From Leifsonia sp. Root4 (GTDB taxonomy: Bacteria > Actinomycetota > Actinomycetes > Actinomycetales > Microbacteriaceae): a DNA stretch of 64,000 nucleotides. The translations under genes were made by a program, and so were the position numbers. Every line of letters begins with the position of its first letter. Positions within the stretch are counted from its first letter, which is position 1. Shown piece by piece: positions 8,765 to 17,498 of this stretch. Under the pieces are notes generated by a model. It had not been told where the DNA came from. It did not search any database and worked only from the letters and a program-made list of their open reading frames with translations. The stretch spans positions 521,796 to 585,795 of the forward strand of contig NZ_LMDN01000002.1 in NCBI RefSeq assembly GCF_001425085.1, given 5' to 3'.

Positions 8765-11115
8765 GCGGTGTCGCTTTCGTCGAAATCGGTACTGCTGAGT
8801 CGGATGCCGCTGGTATCGATGAGGCGGTGCGTTGTGCGGCCGGCATAGCGGATGCGCGCCTGAACGGGTGCGCCGCGCGCGCGCAGCGTTGCCGAACGCA
8901 AAGCGCCGTCGGCCCACTCGATGTCAACGAGCACCCCCGGCCTCGCCACGAAGCCGGTCACACTGCCAGATCGCAGTTCGGTCGGAAGAGCGGGCAAGAG
9001 GCTGATTGTGCCGTCATGGCTCTGCAACAACGCCTCGGCGAGCACGGCGGTGAAGCCGAGGTTGCCATCAATCTGGAACGGTGGATGAGCCGCGAAGAGG
9101 TTCGGGTAGAGCCCGCCCGCGAACGGTCCTGCGCCCGTCTCGGCCGGGCGGAACACGAGGCGGAGCAAATCCGAGACCTTGTCGGCCCGGCCGAGGCGAG
9201 CCCACAGTGCCAACTTCCAGCACAGCGACCAGCCCGTCGAGTCATCGCCTCGATCGACGAGGCTTTGTTCTGCCGCCAGGCGGACGGCCGCATCAGCGAC
9301 GACGCCTCCCGGGAACAGGGAATAGAGGTGGCTGAGGTGGCGATGGTGTGGATCAGCTGCGGGCGCGTCGTCTGCCCACTCGCTGATTCCCCGCTTCGAT
9401 CCGAGCGCAGGTGCGTCCGGCATCGCGTCGAGTCGCTCGCCGACCTCACGCACGAACGCCAGGTCTTCGATTCGATCCGCGGCGCTCCGCTCGGCCGCGG
9501 TGCTGAGCACTGTCTGGAACAACTCTCTGAGCAGAGAGATGTCCATCGTGGTCGAGGTGCTGAGCGATGCGGTGCGCCCATCGGGGCACAGGTAGCGGTT
9601 CTCGGGAGAGGTCGATGGCGAGGTGGCCCAGCCGCCGTCTGGCAGCCGCACCATCCAGTCCAGCGCGAATTCGGCCGCCCCACGGAGCACCGGCCAGAAA
9701 CGCGTGGCGAGGAGCGGCCCGCCGCCGAAGGCCTCCCGCTCGCGCAAGTGGCGGATCAGCCACGGCCCACCCATCGGCCAGAACGCCCATGCCGGATCGC
9801 CCGTGCCACCGCCTGCGGGAGCGGTGAAGCCCCAGGCGTCGGAGTTGTGATGCACGACCCAGCCCCTGGCCCCGTAGAGCCGGCGCGCCGTGTCGCGTCC
9901 GCGCTCGGCGAGCGCCTCGATGAAGTCGAACAGCGGCTCGGCCGTCTCGGGCAGATTGGCGACATCCGCGCCCCAGTAGTTCATCTGCAGATTGATGTTC
10001 GTGGTGTAGTTCGAGCTCCACGGGGGTTGCATCTGCTCATTCCAGATTCCCTGCAGAGTGGCCGGAAGGCCGCCAGCGCGTGAGCTGGCGATCAGCAGAT
10101 ATCGACCGTAGTCAAAGAGAAGTGCGGCGAGCGCCGGGTCTGCGACGAGGCTGCCGCCCTCGTGGCCGGCGGCCACGGCGACTCTGGCGTCGCTGCTGGC
10201 GTTCGGGGCGCCGGACGGCTCGCCGAGCGAGATCGAGACACGGTCGAAGAGGGCACGGTGGTCGGCAATGTGCTCGGCGAGAACGATCGCCGACCCGGCC
10301 GCGATGGCCGCGTCGATCCGCAGCTCAGCCGCCATCTCGGCGTCACGGGCGGTGCCGACGGTCGTTTGGCCGATGCCGGCGTAACTCGTTCCGGTAGCGA
10401 TGAAGAGCACGACACGGTTCCCGGTGGATCCCGTGGCAGGGCCCGCCGATTCGGTGACGACGCGCGTGACGATGGCGGCCTCAAGGCTTGCGCCCGGTTC
10501 ATCGGACCAGCTCGCCGCCGGAAAGCGCGTCTCATGTCCGGGTGCGACATCGGATGGGAGACGGAGCCAGAGCGCTCCGTCTCGTCGCCCGAGTTCACGC
10601 AGCTGGCTGTGAATCTCGACGGCGGGAACGATGCCATCCGGCAAGCCGTCGATCACATGCATGAGCACCCCGTGGGGTTTGGAGACGAGGGTCGTCTGAA
10701 CGAGCGCATCGCTCGTATCGGCGTTCGTGCTGACGGTGTGCACCGCAGAGCCGAGGTCAAGGGTTCGGCGGTATCCCGTCGTGGAGCTGGCCGGCAGGCG
10801 GAGCGTCACCCGTCCGAGCGGAAGATACGCCTGGCTGTAGTCCGACTGCATCGCTTGTACAGCGCGCTCGGCGTCGATCGGCCGGCCGGCGCCAATCAGG
10901 GTGCGGGCCTCTTCGAGCAGTCGCGCGGCGTCTTCCGGCCCGACCCCGCCTTGGCGACTTTCGCTGGCGGGGCTGCCGGACCATGCCGTCTCGTCGTTCA
11001 GATCAAAGCGCACAACGTCCGCGCCACCCCAGCACATAGCGCCGAGCGTGCCGTTGCCAAGCGGTAGCGCCTCAAGCCAGAGCGCCGCTGGGGAGTCATA
11101 GCTGAGTGCGCTCAC
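8761..11115 (-). CDS. Glycoside hydrolase family 95 (alpha-L-fucosidase / alpha-L-galactosidase)
   Basis: 784 residues with the GH95 layout: N-terminal beta domain (LPLGNGTLGAMCWGG near residue 17), an (alpha/alpha)6 barrel and a C-terminal beta domain. Residues matching the catalytic set of Bifidobacterium AfcA are present: Asn373/Asn375 in TTNINLQMNYWG, Glu505 in STSPENRY and Asp683 in QIDGNLG. GH95 enzymes remove alpha-1,2-linked L-fucose (or L-galactose) by inversion; on xyloglucan this is the outermost sugar. No signal peptide is seen. The start codon is GTG, 3 bp after the permease stop, so it is part of the transporter operon. Confidence 0.93.
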   Translation of the reverse strand: MSALSYDSPAALWLEALPLGNGTLGAMCWGGADVVRFDLNDETAWSGSPASESRQGGVGPEDAARLLEEARTLIGAGRPIDAERAVQAMQSDYSQAYLPLGRVTLRLPASSTTGYRRTLDLGSAVHTVSTNADTSDALVQTTLVSKPHGVLMHVIDGLPDGIVPAVEIHSQLRELGRRDGALWLRLPSDVAPGHETRFPAASWSDEPGASLEAAIVTRVVTESAGPATGSTGNRVVLFIATGTSYAGIGQTTVGTARDAEMAAELRIDAAIAAGSAIVLAEHIADHRALFDRVSISLGEPSGAPNASSDARVAVAAGHEGGSLVADPALAALLFDYGRYLLIASSRAGGLPATLQGIWNEQMQPPWSSNYTTNINLQMNYWGADVANLPETAEPLFDFIEALAERGRDTARRLYGARGWVVHHNSDAWGFTAPAGGGTGDPAWAFWPMGGPWLIRHLREREAFGGGPLLATRFWPVLRGAAEFALDWMVRLPDGGWATSPSTSPENRYLCPDGRTASLSTSTTMDISLLRELFQTVLSTAAERSAADRIEDLAFVREVGERLDAMPDAPALGSKRGISEWADDAPAADPHHRHLSHLYSLFPGGVVADAAVRLAAEQSLVDRGDDSTGWSLCWKLALWARLGRADKVSDLLRLVFRPAETGAGPFAGGLYPNLFAAHPPFQIDGNLGFTAVLAEALLQSHDGTISLLPALPTELRSGSVTGFVARPGVLVDIEWADGALRSATLRARGAPVQARIRYAGRTTHRLIDTSGIRLSSTDFDESDTA

Positions 11116-11118
11116 CGG

Positions 11119-12051
11119 CTAACCACGGATCCCGCCCGCGGTCAGGCCGGTCTTCCAGAACCGCTGCAGGGCCACGAAGACGATGGCAATGGGGATCACC
11201 GAAACCAGAGAGCCGACGACGGTGAGGATCTGCAGCCCGGGGATCGTGATGGAGGATTGGCTCCAGCCGGTGAGCCCGACGGTGAGCGGCATGAGCTGGG
11301 AGTCCGTCAGAACGAGCAGCGGCAGGAGGTAGCTGTTCCAACTGCCCAAGAAGGCGAACAGCAGAACAGTGACCAGGCTCGATGACATCAGGCGGAGCCC
11401 AACAGAGACGAAGATGCGGAACTCATTCGCACCGTCGAGACGCGCGGCTTCAACCAATTCGATGGGCACCGTCGACTGGGCGAAGATGTAGCAGAGCAGA
11501 ACGCCGAATGGATAGACGAGTGCGGGGAGCAGGATCCCCCAGTAGCTGTTGTTCAGCCCGAGGTTCACCAGCAGCACGTACGTCGGCTGCGCGAGGACGG
11601 TTCCCGGGATCAACAGGCTTCCCAGGATTATGCCGACGAGCGTGCCATGGCCGCGGAAGCTGTAGATCGCGAGGGCGTAGCCGGTTGCCGCGCAGACCAA
11701 CGTCGTGAGCGCCGAACCGATCACCGAGTAGATGATCGAGTTGAGACCCCACCGCCAGAAGATGCCGTTCTCGTAGCTGCTGAGAGCCGCCAGATTGTTG
11801 AAGAGATTGAAATCGGCGAAGACAAATCCCGGGGTGGAGAACAGGTCACCTGTCGACTTGGTCGAGGCGATCACGAGCCAGAGAATCGGGATGAGGAAGT
11901 AGGCCGCGGCGATGAGCATGACCACGGTGACCAGGATCTTCCACGGTCGACTCACATGCTCGGCAGCATTGACAACGTTCTTCTGCGGCAGAGGCGTCCG
12001 CAGCGGGGGCAACGGCTTCGACTGCGTCACGGGCAGCACGCTATTAACCAT
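11119..12051 (-). CDS. Carbohydrate ABC transporter permease (CUT1, MalG type)
   Basis: 310 residues with about six transmembrane helices and the C-terminal EAA loop (EAARLDGANEFRIFVSVGLRL) that docks the ATPase. It pairs with the MalF-type permease, whose 3' end it overlaps by 8 bp, and with the upstream binding protein. No ATPase gene is in this operon, as usual for actinobacterial CUT1 systems that share an MsiK-type ATPase encoded elsewhere (inference). The co-transcribed GH95, GH31 and GH1 genes suggest import of decorated beta-glucan oligosaccharides such as xyloglucan fragments. Confidence 0.93.
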   Translation of the reverse strand: MVNSVLPVTQSKPLPPLRTPLPQKNVVNAAEHVSRPWKILVTVVMLIAAAYFLIPILWLVIASTKSTGDLFSTPGFVFADFNLFNNLAALSSYENGIFWRWGLNSIIYSVIGSALTTLVCAATGYALAIYSFRGHGTLVGIILGSLLIPGTVLAQPTYVLLVNLGLNNSYWGILLPALVYPFGVLLCYIFAQSTVPIELVEAARLDGANEFRIFVSVGLRLMSSSLVTVLLFAFLGSWNSYLLPLLVLTDSQLMPLTVGLTGWSQSSITIPGLQILTVVGSLVSVIPIAIVFVALQRFWKTGLTAGGIRG

Positions 12052-12985
12052 CGGTGGCCTTCTTCTGTGAGGAGCGGTTGGTCGCCTTCAGCACGATCAG
12101 GGAAATGATCAGGGTCGCGAGACCGAGCAGGATGGCCATCGCCGACGAGAGGTGGGAATCCTTGCCCAGCGTCGAGGCCGCGTAGATGGCCATATTGGGG
12201 GTGTAATCGCTCGAGATGTTCGCCGTGATGCTCTTCAGCACCTGTGGCTCGTTGAACAACTGCAGCGTCCCGATGATCGACGACACGGTCGTGAGCAGAA
12301 GCGCAGGCGCGATCATCGGGAGTTTGATGCCGAGGGCGATCCGAATCTGACCGGCGCCATCAAGCTTCGCCGCTTCGTACAGTTCTCGGGGCAACGCCTG
12401 CAACGCCGAGAAGAGGATGATCATGTTGATGCCGACAGTCGACCATGTGGCGACGTTGGCGATGGACCAGAGCACGGTTCCCGGCGCCAGAAGGTTGACG
12501 TCGATGCCGATCGAGGCGAGTCCCTGAATGATCGGGCTCACCGATGGTTGGTAGAGGAAACCCCAGAGCAGTGCGGCGATGACGCCGGGGACGGCGTAGG
12601 GCAGGAAGACCGTGAGCTGGAAGAAACGCGAGCCTGCAACGAGTCCGGAGTCGAAGAGCAACGCCAGCACCACGGAGATGGCGAGCATGATCGGCACCTG
12701 CACGACGCCGAATAGCACGACTCGACCGAAGCTCGTGACGAAGTCGGAGTCAGCGAGTGCGCGTGCGAAATTGTCAAGACCGACGAAGAGAACTTCGGAA
12801 CCGCCGAAGCCGAGCCCGGACGATTGTTCGGAGAAGAGGCTGTTGACGATCGCGATGAGGATGGGACCGACAAGGAACACCGCGAACAGGACGACGAACG
12901 GGGCGATGAACACATATGGTGTCCACCACCTCCCGGCGCCGGACCACTGGCGCCGGGAGGCTGTGACAAGTGCTGGTGCGCTCAT
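12044..12985 (-). CDS. Carbohydrate ABC transporter permease (CUT1, MalF type)
   Basis: 313 residues with six predicted membrane helices and an EAA loop (LYEAAKLDGAGQIRIALGIK). It begins 9 bp after the binding-protein stop and overlaps the second permease by 8 bp, so the three transport genes form one translational unit. The N-terminal cytoplasmic tail of about 25 residues is short. Role: half of the membrane channel of the oligosaccharide importer. Confidence 0.93.
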   Translation of the reverse strand: MSAPALVTASRRQWSGAGRWWTPYVFIAPFVVLFAVFLVGPILIAIVNSLFSEQSSGLGFGGSEVLFVGLDNFARALADSDFVTSFGRVVLFGVVQVPIMLAISVVLALLFDSGLVAGSRFFQLTVFLPYAVPGVIAALLWGFLYQPSVSPIIQGLASIGIDVNLLAPGTVLWSIANVATWSTVGINMIILFSALQALPRELYEAAKLDGAGQIRIALGIKLPMIAPALLLTTVSSIIGTLQLFNEPQVLKSITANISSDYTPNMAIYAASTLGKDSHLSSAMAILLGLATLIISLIVLKATNRSSQKKATDG

Positions 12986-12994
12986 GTTGTGCGC

Positions 12995-14305
12995 CTAGTT
13001 GACGTTCAGGCCACGCGACTCGAGGTCGGCGATCGTCGCCGCCTGAGCGTTGTCCAGCGCCTGCAGGAAGGTCTGCTGACCGTTGATGACCTTGGCGAAC
13101 TCGTCGGTGATGGCGGTCTGCGCCGTGCCGTAGTTCGGGCCGTCCACCCACGTGGCCGGCGTGTTCTCTGCGGCCTCGATGAACACCTCGTTGATGACCT
13201 GATCGCCGTAGAACGGCTGCGGGGTCAGCAGTGCATCGGAGGCAAGACCGGTCAGGGTCGACGGGAACAGTCCCCCGACGGTGATCAGAGCATCCTGCAC
13301 CTCGTCGGCGCCGTTCAACCAGGCAGCGACGTCGGCCGCGGCCTCGGGGTTGTCTGCTCCCTTGAGCACGACGACCGCCGCTCCGCCCGAGTCACCTGCG
13401 TTGGTGGAGCCCGCATTCACGGGCATGGGGGCAACCGCCCATTTGCCGGCGGTGTCCGCTGCGTTCTCGGCGAGCAGGCTCGGGAACCAGGCCGCATAGC
13501 TAACGGTGGCGACCTTGCCGGCGTTCACGAGTGCCCAGTACTCAGGGGTCCACACCTGCTCCGTCGTGACGAGACCTTCGTCGAGCAGTGTTTGCCAGCG
13601 CTTGGCGACGAGCTGGCTGCCCGCGTCGTTCACACCGACCGACCAGGAGTCACCATCGATTCCATACCAGCTGCTCTCGGCCTGCTGGATCTCCTGCGCC
13701 CACTGACCGATCTCGCTCGGCGACATGTTGGCGATGTAGACGTCGGGGTTGGCACTGTGCAGCGCGCGGGCAGCGTCGACGTACTCGTCCCAGGTGGTGG
13801 GAACTGCGATGCCGTACTGCTCGAGGATGTCGGTGCGGTACATCGTTGCCGCGGGTCCGATGCCCTGCGGAATGCCGTACACCTTGCCATCGAGGGTCAC
13901 AGAGGCCCACGAGGCCGGCGTGTACTTCGCCTCCTCCTCGCCGACATATGCCGTGATGTCCTGCACACGGCCGGAGATGACGTAATCGGGCAGATTGTGA
14001 GTGCTGAGCTGAACCAGATCGGGACCGGCGCCCGCGTCAACGGCCGCCTCCACCTTCTGACCGTCGTCGCCCGTCATGCGGTGGAAAGTGACCTGGATGT
14101 CGTCGTGCGAGTCGTTGTACTGGGCAACCAGATCTTCGAGGCCGGGAACCCAGCCCCAGAAATCGACCGTGGTCACGCTCTCGGTGGCTTCCTCTGGCGC
14201 CCCTCCAGATGCACAACCGGCGAGCAGTGCCACGGAGGCGATGCCGGCGACGGCGAGTGTCGCAGCCCTCTGCACTCGGGAGAAGCGGTGGTTCGTTGCC
14301 TTCAT
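12995..14305 (-). CDS. Extracellular sugar-binding lipoprotein of a CUT1 ABC importer
   Basis: 436 residues from the second of two adjacent ATGs; the sequence GAAAGGA sits 6 nt before it but only 3 nt before the first, which decides the start. A basic n-region and hydrophobic core end in the lipobox LLAGCAS (Cys near residue 31), so the mature protein is tethered outside the membrane. The rest is an SBP_bac_1-type two-lobe fold (VDFWGWVPGLEDL). As first gene of the operon it defines the substrate of the importer. The downstream hydrolases point to xyloglucan-type oligosaccharides; binding specificity cannot be read directly. Confidence 0.93.
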   Translation of the reverse strand: MKATNHRFSRVQRAATLAVAGIASVALLAGCASGGAPEEATESVTTVDFWGWVPGLEDLVAQYNDSHDDIQVTFHRMTGDDGQKVEAAVDAGAGPDLVQLSTHNLPDYVISGRVQDITAYVGEEEAKYTPASWASVTLDGKVYGIPQGIGPAATMYRTDILEQYGIAVPTTWDEYVDAARALHSANPDVYIANMSPSEIGQWAQEIQQAESSWYGIDGDSWSVGVNDAGSQLVAKRWQTLLDEGLVTTEQVWTPEYWALVNAGKVATVSYAAWFPSLLAENAADTAGKWAVAPMPVNAGSTNAGDSGGAAVVVLKGADNPEAAADVAAWLNGADEVQDALITVGGLFPSTLTGLASDALLTPQPFYGDQVINEVFIEAAENTPATWVDGPNYGTAQTAITDEFAKVINGQQTFLQALDNAQAATIADLESRGLNVN

Positions 14306-14374
14306 CATGGATCCTTTCAAGACTTCTTTGTCGGAGAGAGACCCGCTGCAGCGGACGCTCGGTGCTTCTCGAGT

Positions 14375-14404
14375 ATTTTGTAGCATCATGCAACAAAATG
14401 TCAA
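14375..14404 (-). promoter_or_regulatory. Operator palindrome inside the promoter of the oligosaccharide-import operon
   Basis: Bases 14375-14399 form a 25-bp palindrome with outer arms ATTTTGT and ACAAAAT and inner arms GCAT and ATGC; apart from the central base only one symmetric pair is unmatched. On the minus strand a -35 box TTGACA lies at 14404-14399, so the palindrome fills the -35/-10 spacer (a CAAAAT hexamer sits at the -10 position). A repressor bound here would block polymerase. The site also lies about 27 bp before the divergent esterase start, so it may control both. A ROK or LacI protein from this island is the likely binder. Confidence 0.75.
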
Positions 14405-14425
14405 GACGGGTGATACAACAGTCGC

Positions 14426-15397
14426 ATGGCAAACACCGACTTCTCTCTCGACGTCCTCCGTGCGTACACGCCGGAAGTGCGGCAACCATCCGACTTCGAC
14501 AGCTTCTGGTCTACAACCATCGATGACGCCCGGCAGGCCGACTCAGGATTCACGCTGACGCCAGCTGCAACCCCGATAACAGGCATCCGAATCGATGACC
14601 TGACCTTCTCGGGCTTCGGCGGGGAGCCGATCAAGGCGTGGATCATGCGCCCAGCGAACGTCAGCGGTCCGCTGCCGACAATCGTCGAGTTCCAGGGCTA
14701 CAACGGCGGGCGTGGCCTGCCGGGAGAGAAGCTGCACTGGGCGGCCAGCGGCTACGTCCATGTGTTCATGGACACCAGGGGCCAGGGAAGCGGCTGGGGA
14801 AGCGGTGGGGACACACCGGATCCACACGGTTCCGGGCCGGCAACGGCCGGGTTCATGACGCGCGGCATCCACGATCCCGCCGAGTACTACTACCGGCGGC
14901 TCTTCACCGACGCGGTGCGACTGGTCGATCTGGTCAAGACCCTCGACTTCGTCGATCCTCGGCGCATTGCCCTGAGCGGCGCGAGCCAGGGCGGCGGTAT
15001 CGCCATCGCGGCCACCGCGCTCTCGGACGGTGTTCGCGCCGTGATGCCAGACGTCCCGTTCCTCAGCCACTTCCGTCGCGCCGTCGAAGCCACACCGGAG
15101 GAGCCGTTCACCGAGATCACGCGATACCTTGCCGTGCATAGGGAGCGCGTTGAGGCCACTTTCGACACACTCAGCTACTTCGACGGCGTGAACTTCGCAT
15201 CCAGGATCGAGGCGCCAGCCTATTTCTCCGTCGCCCTCATGGACGGCATCGTGCTGCCGTCCACCGTGTTCGCGGCCTACAACAACTTGGCGAGCATCGA
15301 CAAGGACATCGCGGTCTACGCGTATAACGGCCATGAGGGCGGCCAGTTCCTGCAGTGGACGCGACAGGCGGCCTGGCTACCGGAGCGCCTCGCCTGA
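14426..15397 (+). CDS. Carbohydrate family 7 acetyl esterase (acetyl xylan esterase AXE1)
   Basis: 323 residues, the normal CE7 length, single alpha/beta-hydrolase domain. All CE7 signatures are present: RGQ (oxyanion region) near residue 116, Ser187 in GASQGGG, Asp273 in ALMDGIVLPST, and His303 in NGHEGG. No signal peptide, as is usual for CE7. It should remove O-acetyl groups from imported xylo- or xyloglucan-oligosaccharides (cephalosporin C is a known side substrate of the family). It reads away from the ABC operon across a shared operator, and its last 21 bases overlap the convergent GH42 gene. Confidence 0.93.
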   Translation: MANTDFSLDVLRAYTPEVRQPSDFDSFWSTTIDDARQADSGFTLTPAATPITGIRIDDLTFSGFGGEPIKAWIMRPANVSGPLPTIVEFQGYNGGRGLPGEKLHWAASGYVHVFMDTRGQGSGWGSGGDTPDPHGSGPATAGFMTRGIHDPAEYYYRRLFTDAVRLVDLVKTLDFVDPRRIALSGASQGGGIAIAATALSDGVRAVMPDVPFLSHFRRAVEATPEEPFTEITRYLAVHRERVEATFDTLSYFDGVNFASRIEAPAYFSVALMDGIVLPSTVFAAYNNLASIDKDIAVYAYNGHEGGQFLQWTRQAAWLPERLA

Positions 15398-17437
15398 ACG
15401 GCGTGACTCACGCAGCACGCGCACGGCCCCGGCCGCAATCGTGACGCTATGCGGGTGCTCCTCGCCACCCAGCAGATCGAAACCGCCGAGCTCCACCGTG
15501 ATGGACGCGGCTGAATGATTGAGCAGGAACAGGTACGAGTGCGTGTCTGCGACGCGCCTCACGGCCTCGAGTCCCGGCGCGACGGGAACGCTCGCGTGTA
15601 CGCCCGCGGCGTTGAGCAGCCGGCCGACGAGCTCGTCGATTCCGTCCTGGTCGAGGCGGGTGGAGACGTACCAGGCCTGGCCGTCACCGACCTCGCGGCG
15701 GGTGATTGCGCTCGAGCCGGCCAGTTGGCCGGTCTCGTACCACGCAACGGTCTCGCTCTCGTCGGCGTGCACTTTCTCTGACCATGTGTTGGCCCGCCAG
15801 CTGATGCCCTCCCCGTCGCCGCGCAGCGTGACCGTCTCGCCGTCCTGCACGGTGAAGAACTCCTCACCGAAGACACCGAGCATGTCTCTGAACGCGCCGG
15901 GGTAGCCCCCGGCACGCACCCGGTTCGTCTCGTCAACGATGCCGGAGAGGTAGGTGACCAGCACAACCGCGCCACGTGCGGCGGCTGCGGCTACCGATCT
16001 GGCATCCGCGTCGCTCACAAGGAAGAGCGCCGGAACGATCACGATGTCATAACGCGAGAGATCGGTCCATGGTGGAACGACATCGCTGAGGATGCCGCGG
16101 TTGAATAACGCTCGGTGATATTCGCGCGCCGCGTGCGACGGCGGAAGATCATGGTGGGGCTTCTCTCCCGAGCGCCAAGCCCAACCGGCCTCATCGTCGA
16201 CGAGGATGGCCACGCGCGCGGCCTCGACGAGACTGCCGGCAACCTCACCGATGGCAGCCAAGATGCCACCGAGCTCGCATACCTCCCGGAATACCTTGCT
16301 TCGCTCACCGGCATGGGGCACCATCGCGGAGTGAAACTGCTCGGCCCCCGCCGTCGACGCGCGCCATTGGAAGAACATGACGCTGTCAGAACCTCGGGCG
16401 ACATGGGCGAGGCTGTTGCGCACGAGCTCGCCCGGATCCTTGGAACGATTGACACTCTGCCAGTTGACCGCGCTCGTGGAGTGCTCCATCAGCATCCACG
16501 GCCTCCCGGTGTCAAGTCCGCGCATCCGGTCGGCGCTGAAGGCGAGCTCCTGTTCACGCTGCGGGTCGGCCGCGAGAGAGTAATGGTCATTCGCGAGAAC
16601 GTCCATGTGAGGAGCCCAGCGGGCGTAGTCCACCACGTCCGGCCCTTGGGCGACCATGAAGTTCGTTGTGATCATGTGCTCAGGCGAGTGCAGTCGGATC
16701 AGATCGCGCTCGGCGAGAAAGTGCTCGAGCAGCGCGTCAGAGGAAAAACGGTCGAAGTCCAGCACGAGTGCCGGATTGGGTGCCGACTCGCTGTCACGCG
16801 GGGGAAGAATCTCGGCGAAGCTGCCGTAGCGATGCCCCCAGAACGCCGTGCCCCACGCCTGGTTCAACCGGTCGATCGTGCCGTGGCGCTCGGTGAGCCA
16901 GCGCCGGAAGTGCGCGGCAGAGGCATCGCAATAGCAATGCCGATTACCGCCACCGAGCTCGTTGCTGACGTGCCACATGCGCACGGCCGGGTGCTGCGCG
17001 TAGCGCTCGGCGATGACGTCGACGATGCGCATGGCGTACTCCCGCCAGACCGGCGAGCTTGGGCACCACCCGAGCCGACCGCCCTGGGAGTAATGCACCC
17101 CCTCCCGCGAGGTGGGCACGATTTCCGGGTGCTTCTGCTGCAGCCAAATCGGGGGGCTTGCCGTTGGCGTCGCGAGATCGATGGCTATGCCGGCCTCATA
17201 CAGCAGCCCGACGACCTCGTCGAGGGCGCTGAAGTCATAGCTCCCATCGGCCGTTTCGATGCTCCCCCACGAGAAGACACCGAGGGTGATCATGGTCACG
17301 CCCGCCTCGCGCATAAGCCGAATGTCGTCACGCCACACCTCTGGCGCCCATTGCTCCGGGTTGTAATCCCCGCCATAGGCCAGACCGCGAATCGGCCAAA
17401 CGAAGGGTCGTCTCGTGGGCACGGCGGGAATCGACAT
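15377..17437 (-). CDS. Glycoside hydrolase family 42 beta-galactosidase
   Basis: 686 residues from the ATG giving MSIPAVPTRRPF, preceded by GAGAGGA; 16 extra upstream codons are in frame but lack family similarity. The TIM-barrel holds acid/base Glu160 in SNELGGG and nucleophile Glu318 in LMEHSTS. A cysteine group, HCYCDA near residue 165, matches the metal site of many GH42 enzymes. A trimerisation domain and a small C-terminal beta domain follow. It releases terminal beta-galactose, here plausibly the galactosyl unit exposed after GH95 removes fucose. Cytoplasmic. It converges on and overlaps the esterase gene by 21 bp. Confidence 0.93.
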   Translation of the reverse strand: MSIPAVPTRRPFVWPIRGLAYGGDYNPEQWAPEVWRDDIRLMREAGVTMITLGVFSWGSIETADGSYDFSALDEVVGLLYEAGIAIDLATPTASPPIWLQQKHPEIVPTSREGVHYSQGGRLGWCPSSPVWREYAMRIVDVIAERYAQHPAVRMWHVSNELGGGNRHCYCDASAAHFRRWLTERHGTIDRLNQAWGTAFWGHRYGSFAEILPPRDSESAPNPALVLDFDRFSSDALLEHFLAERDLIRLHSPEHMITTNFMVAQGPDVVDYARWAPHMDVLANDHYSLAADPQREQELAFSADRMRGLDTGRPWMLMEHSTSAVNWQSVNRSKDPGELVRNSLAHVARGSDSVMFFQWRASTAGAEQFHSAMVPHAGERSKVFREVCELGGILAAIGEVAGSLVEAARVAILVDDEAGWAWRSGEKPHHDLPPSHAAREYHRALFNRGILSDVVPPWTDLSRYDIVIVPALFLVSDADARSVAAAAARGAVVLVTYLSGIVDETNRVRAGGYPGAFRDMLGVFGEEFFTVQDGETVTLRGDGEGISWRANTWSEKVHADESETVAWYETGQLAGSSAITRREVGDGQAWYVSTRLDQDGIDELVGRLLNAAGVHASVPVAPGLEAVRRVADTHSYLFLLNHSAASITVELGGFDLLGGEEHPHSVTIAAGAVRVLRESRRSGEALR

Positions 17438-17498
17438 GGTGTGGTGTCCTCTCGGTCGATCTTGATCAAGCCGAGTGTATGGCACCTTTCACACGACC

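Noticed and set aside
17461-17470. CTTGATCAAG palindrome upstream of the GH42 gene
   Set aside because: Ten bases only, flanks not symmetric; listed here because it could be a weak operator but is not strong enough to claim.
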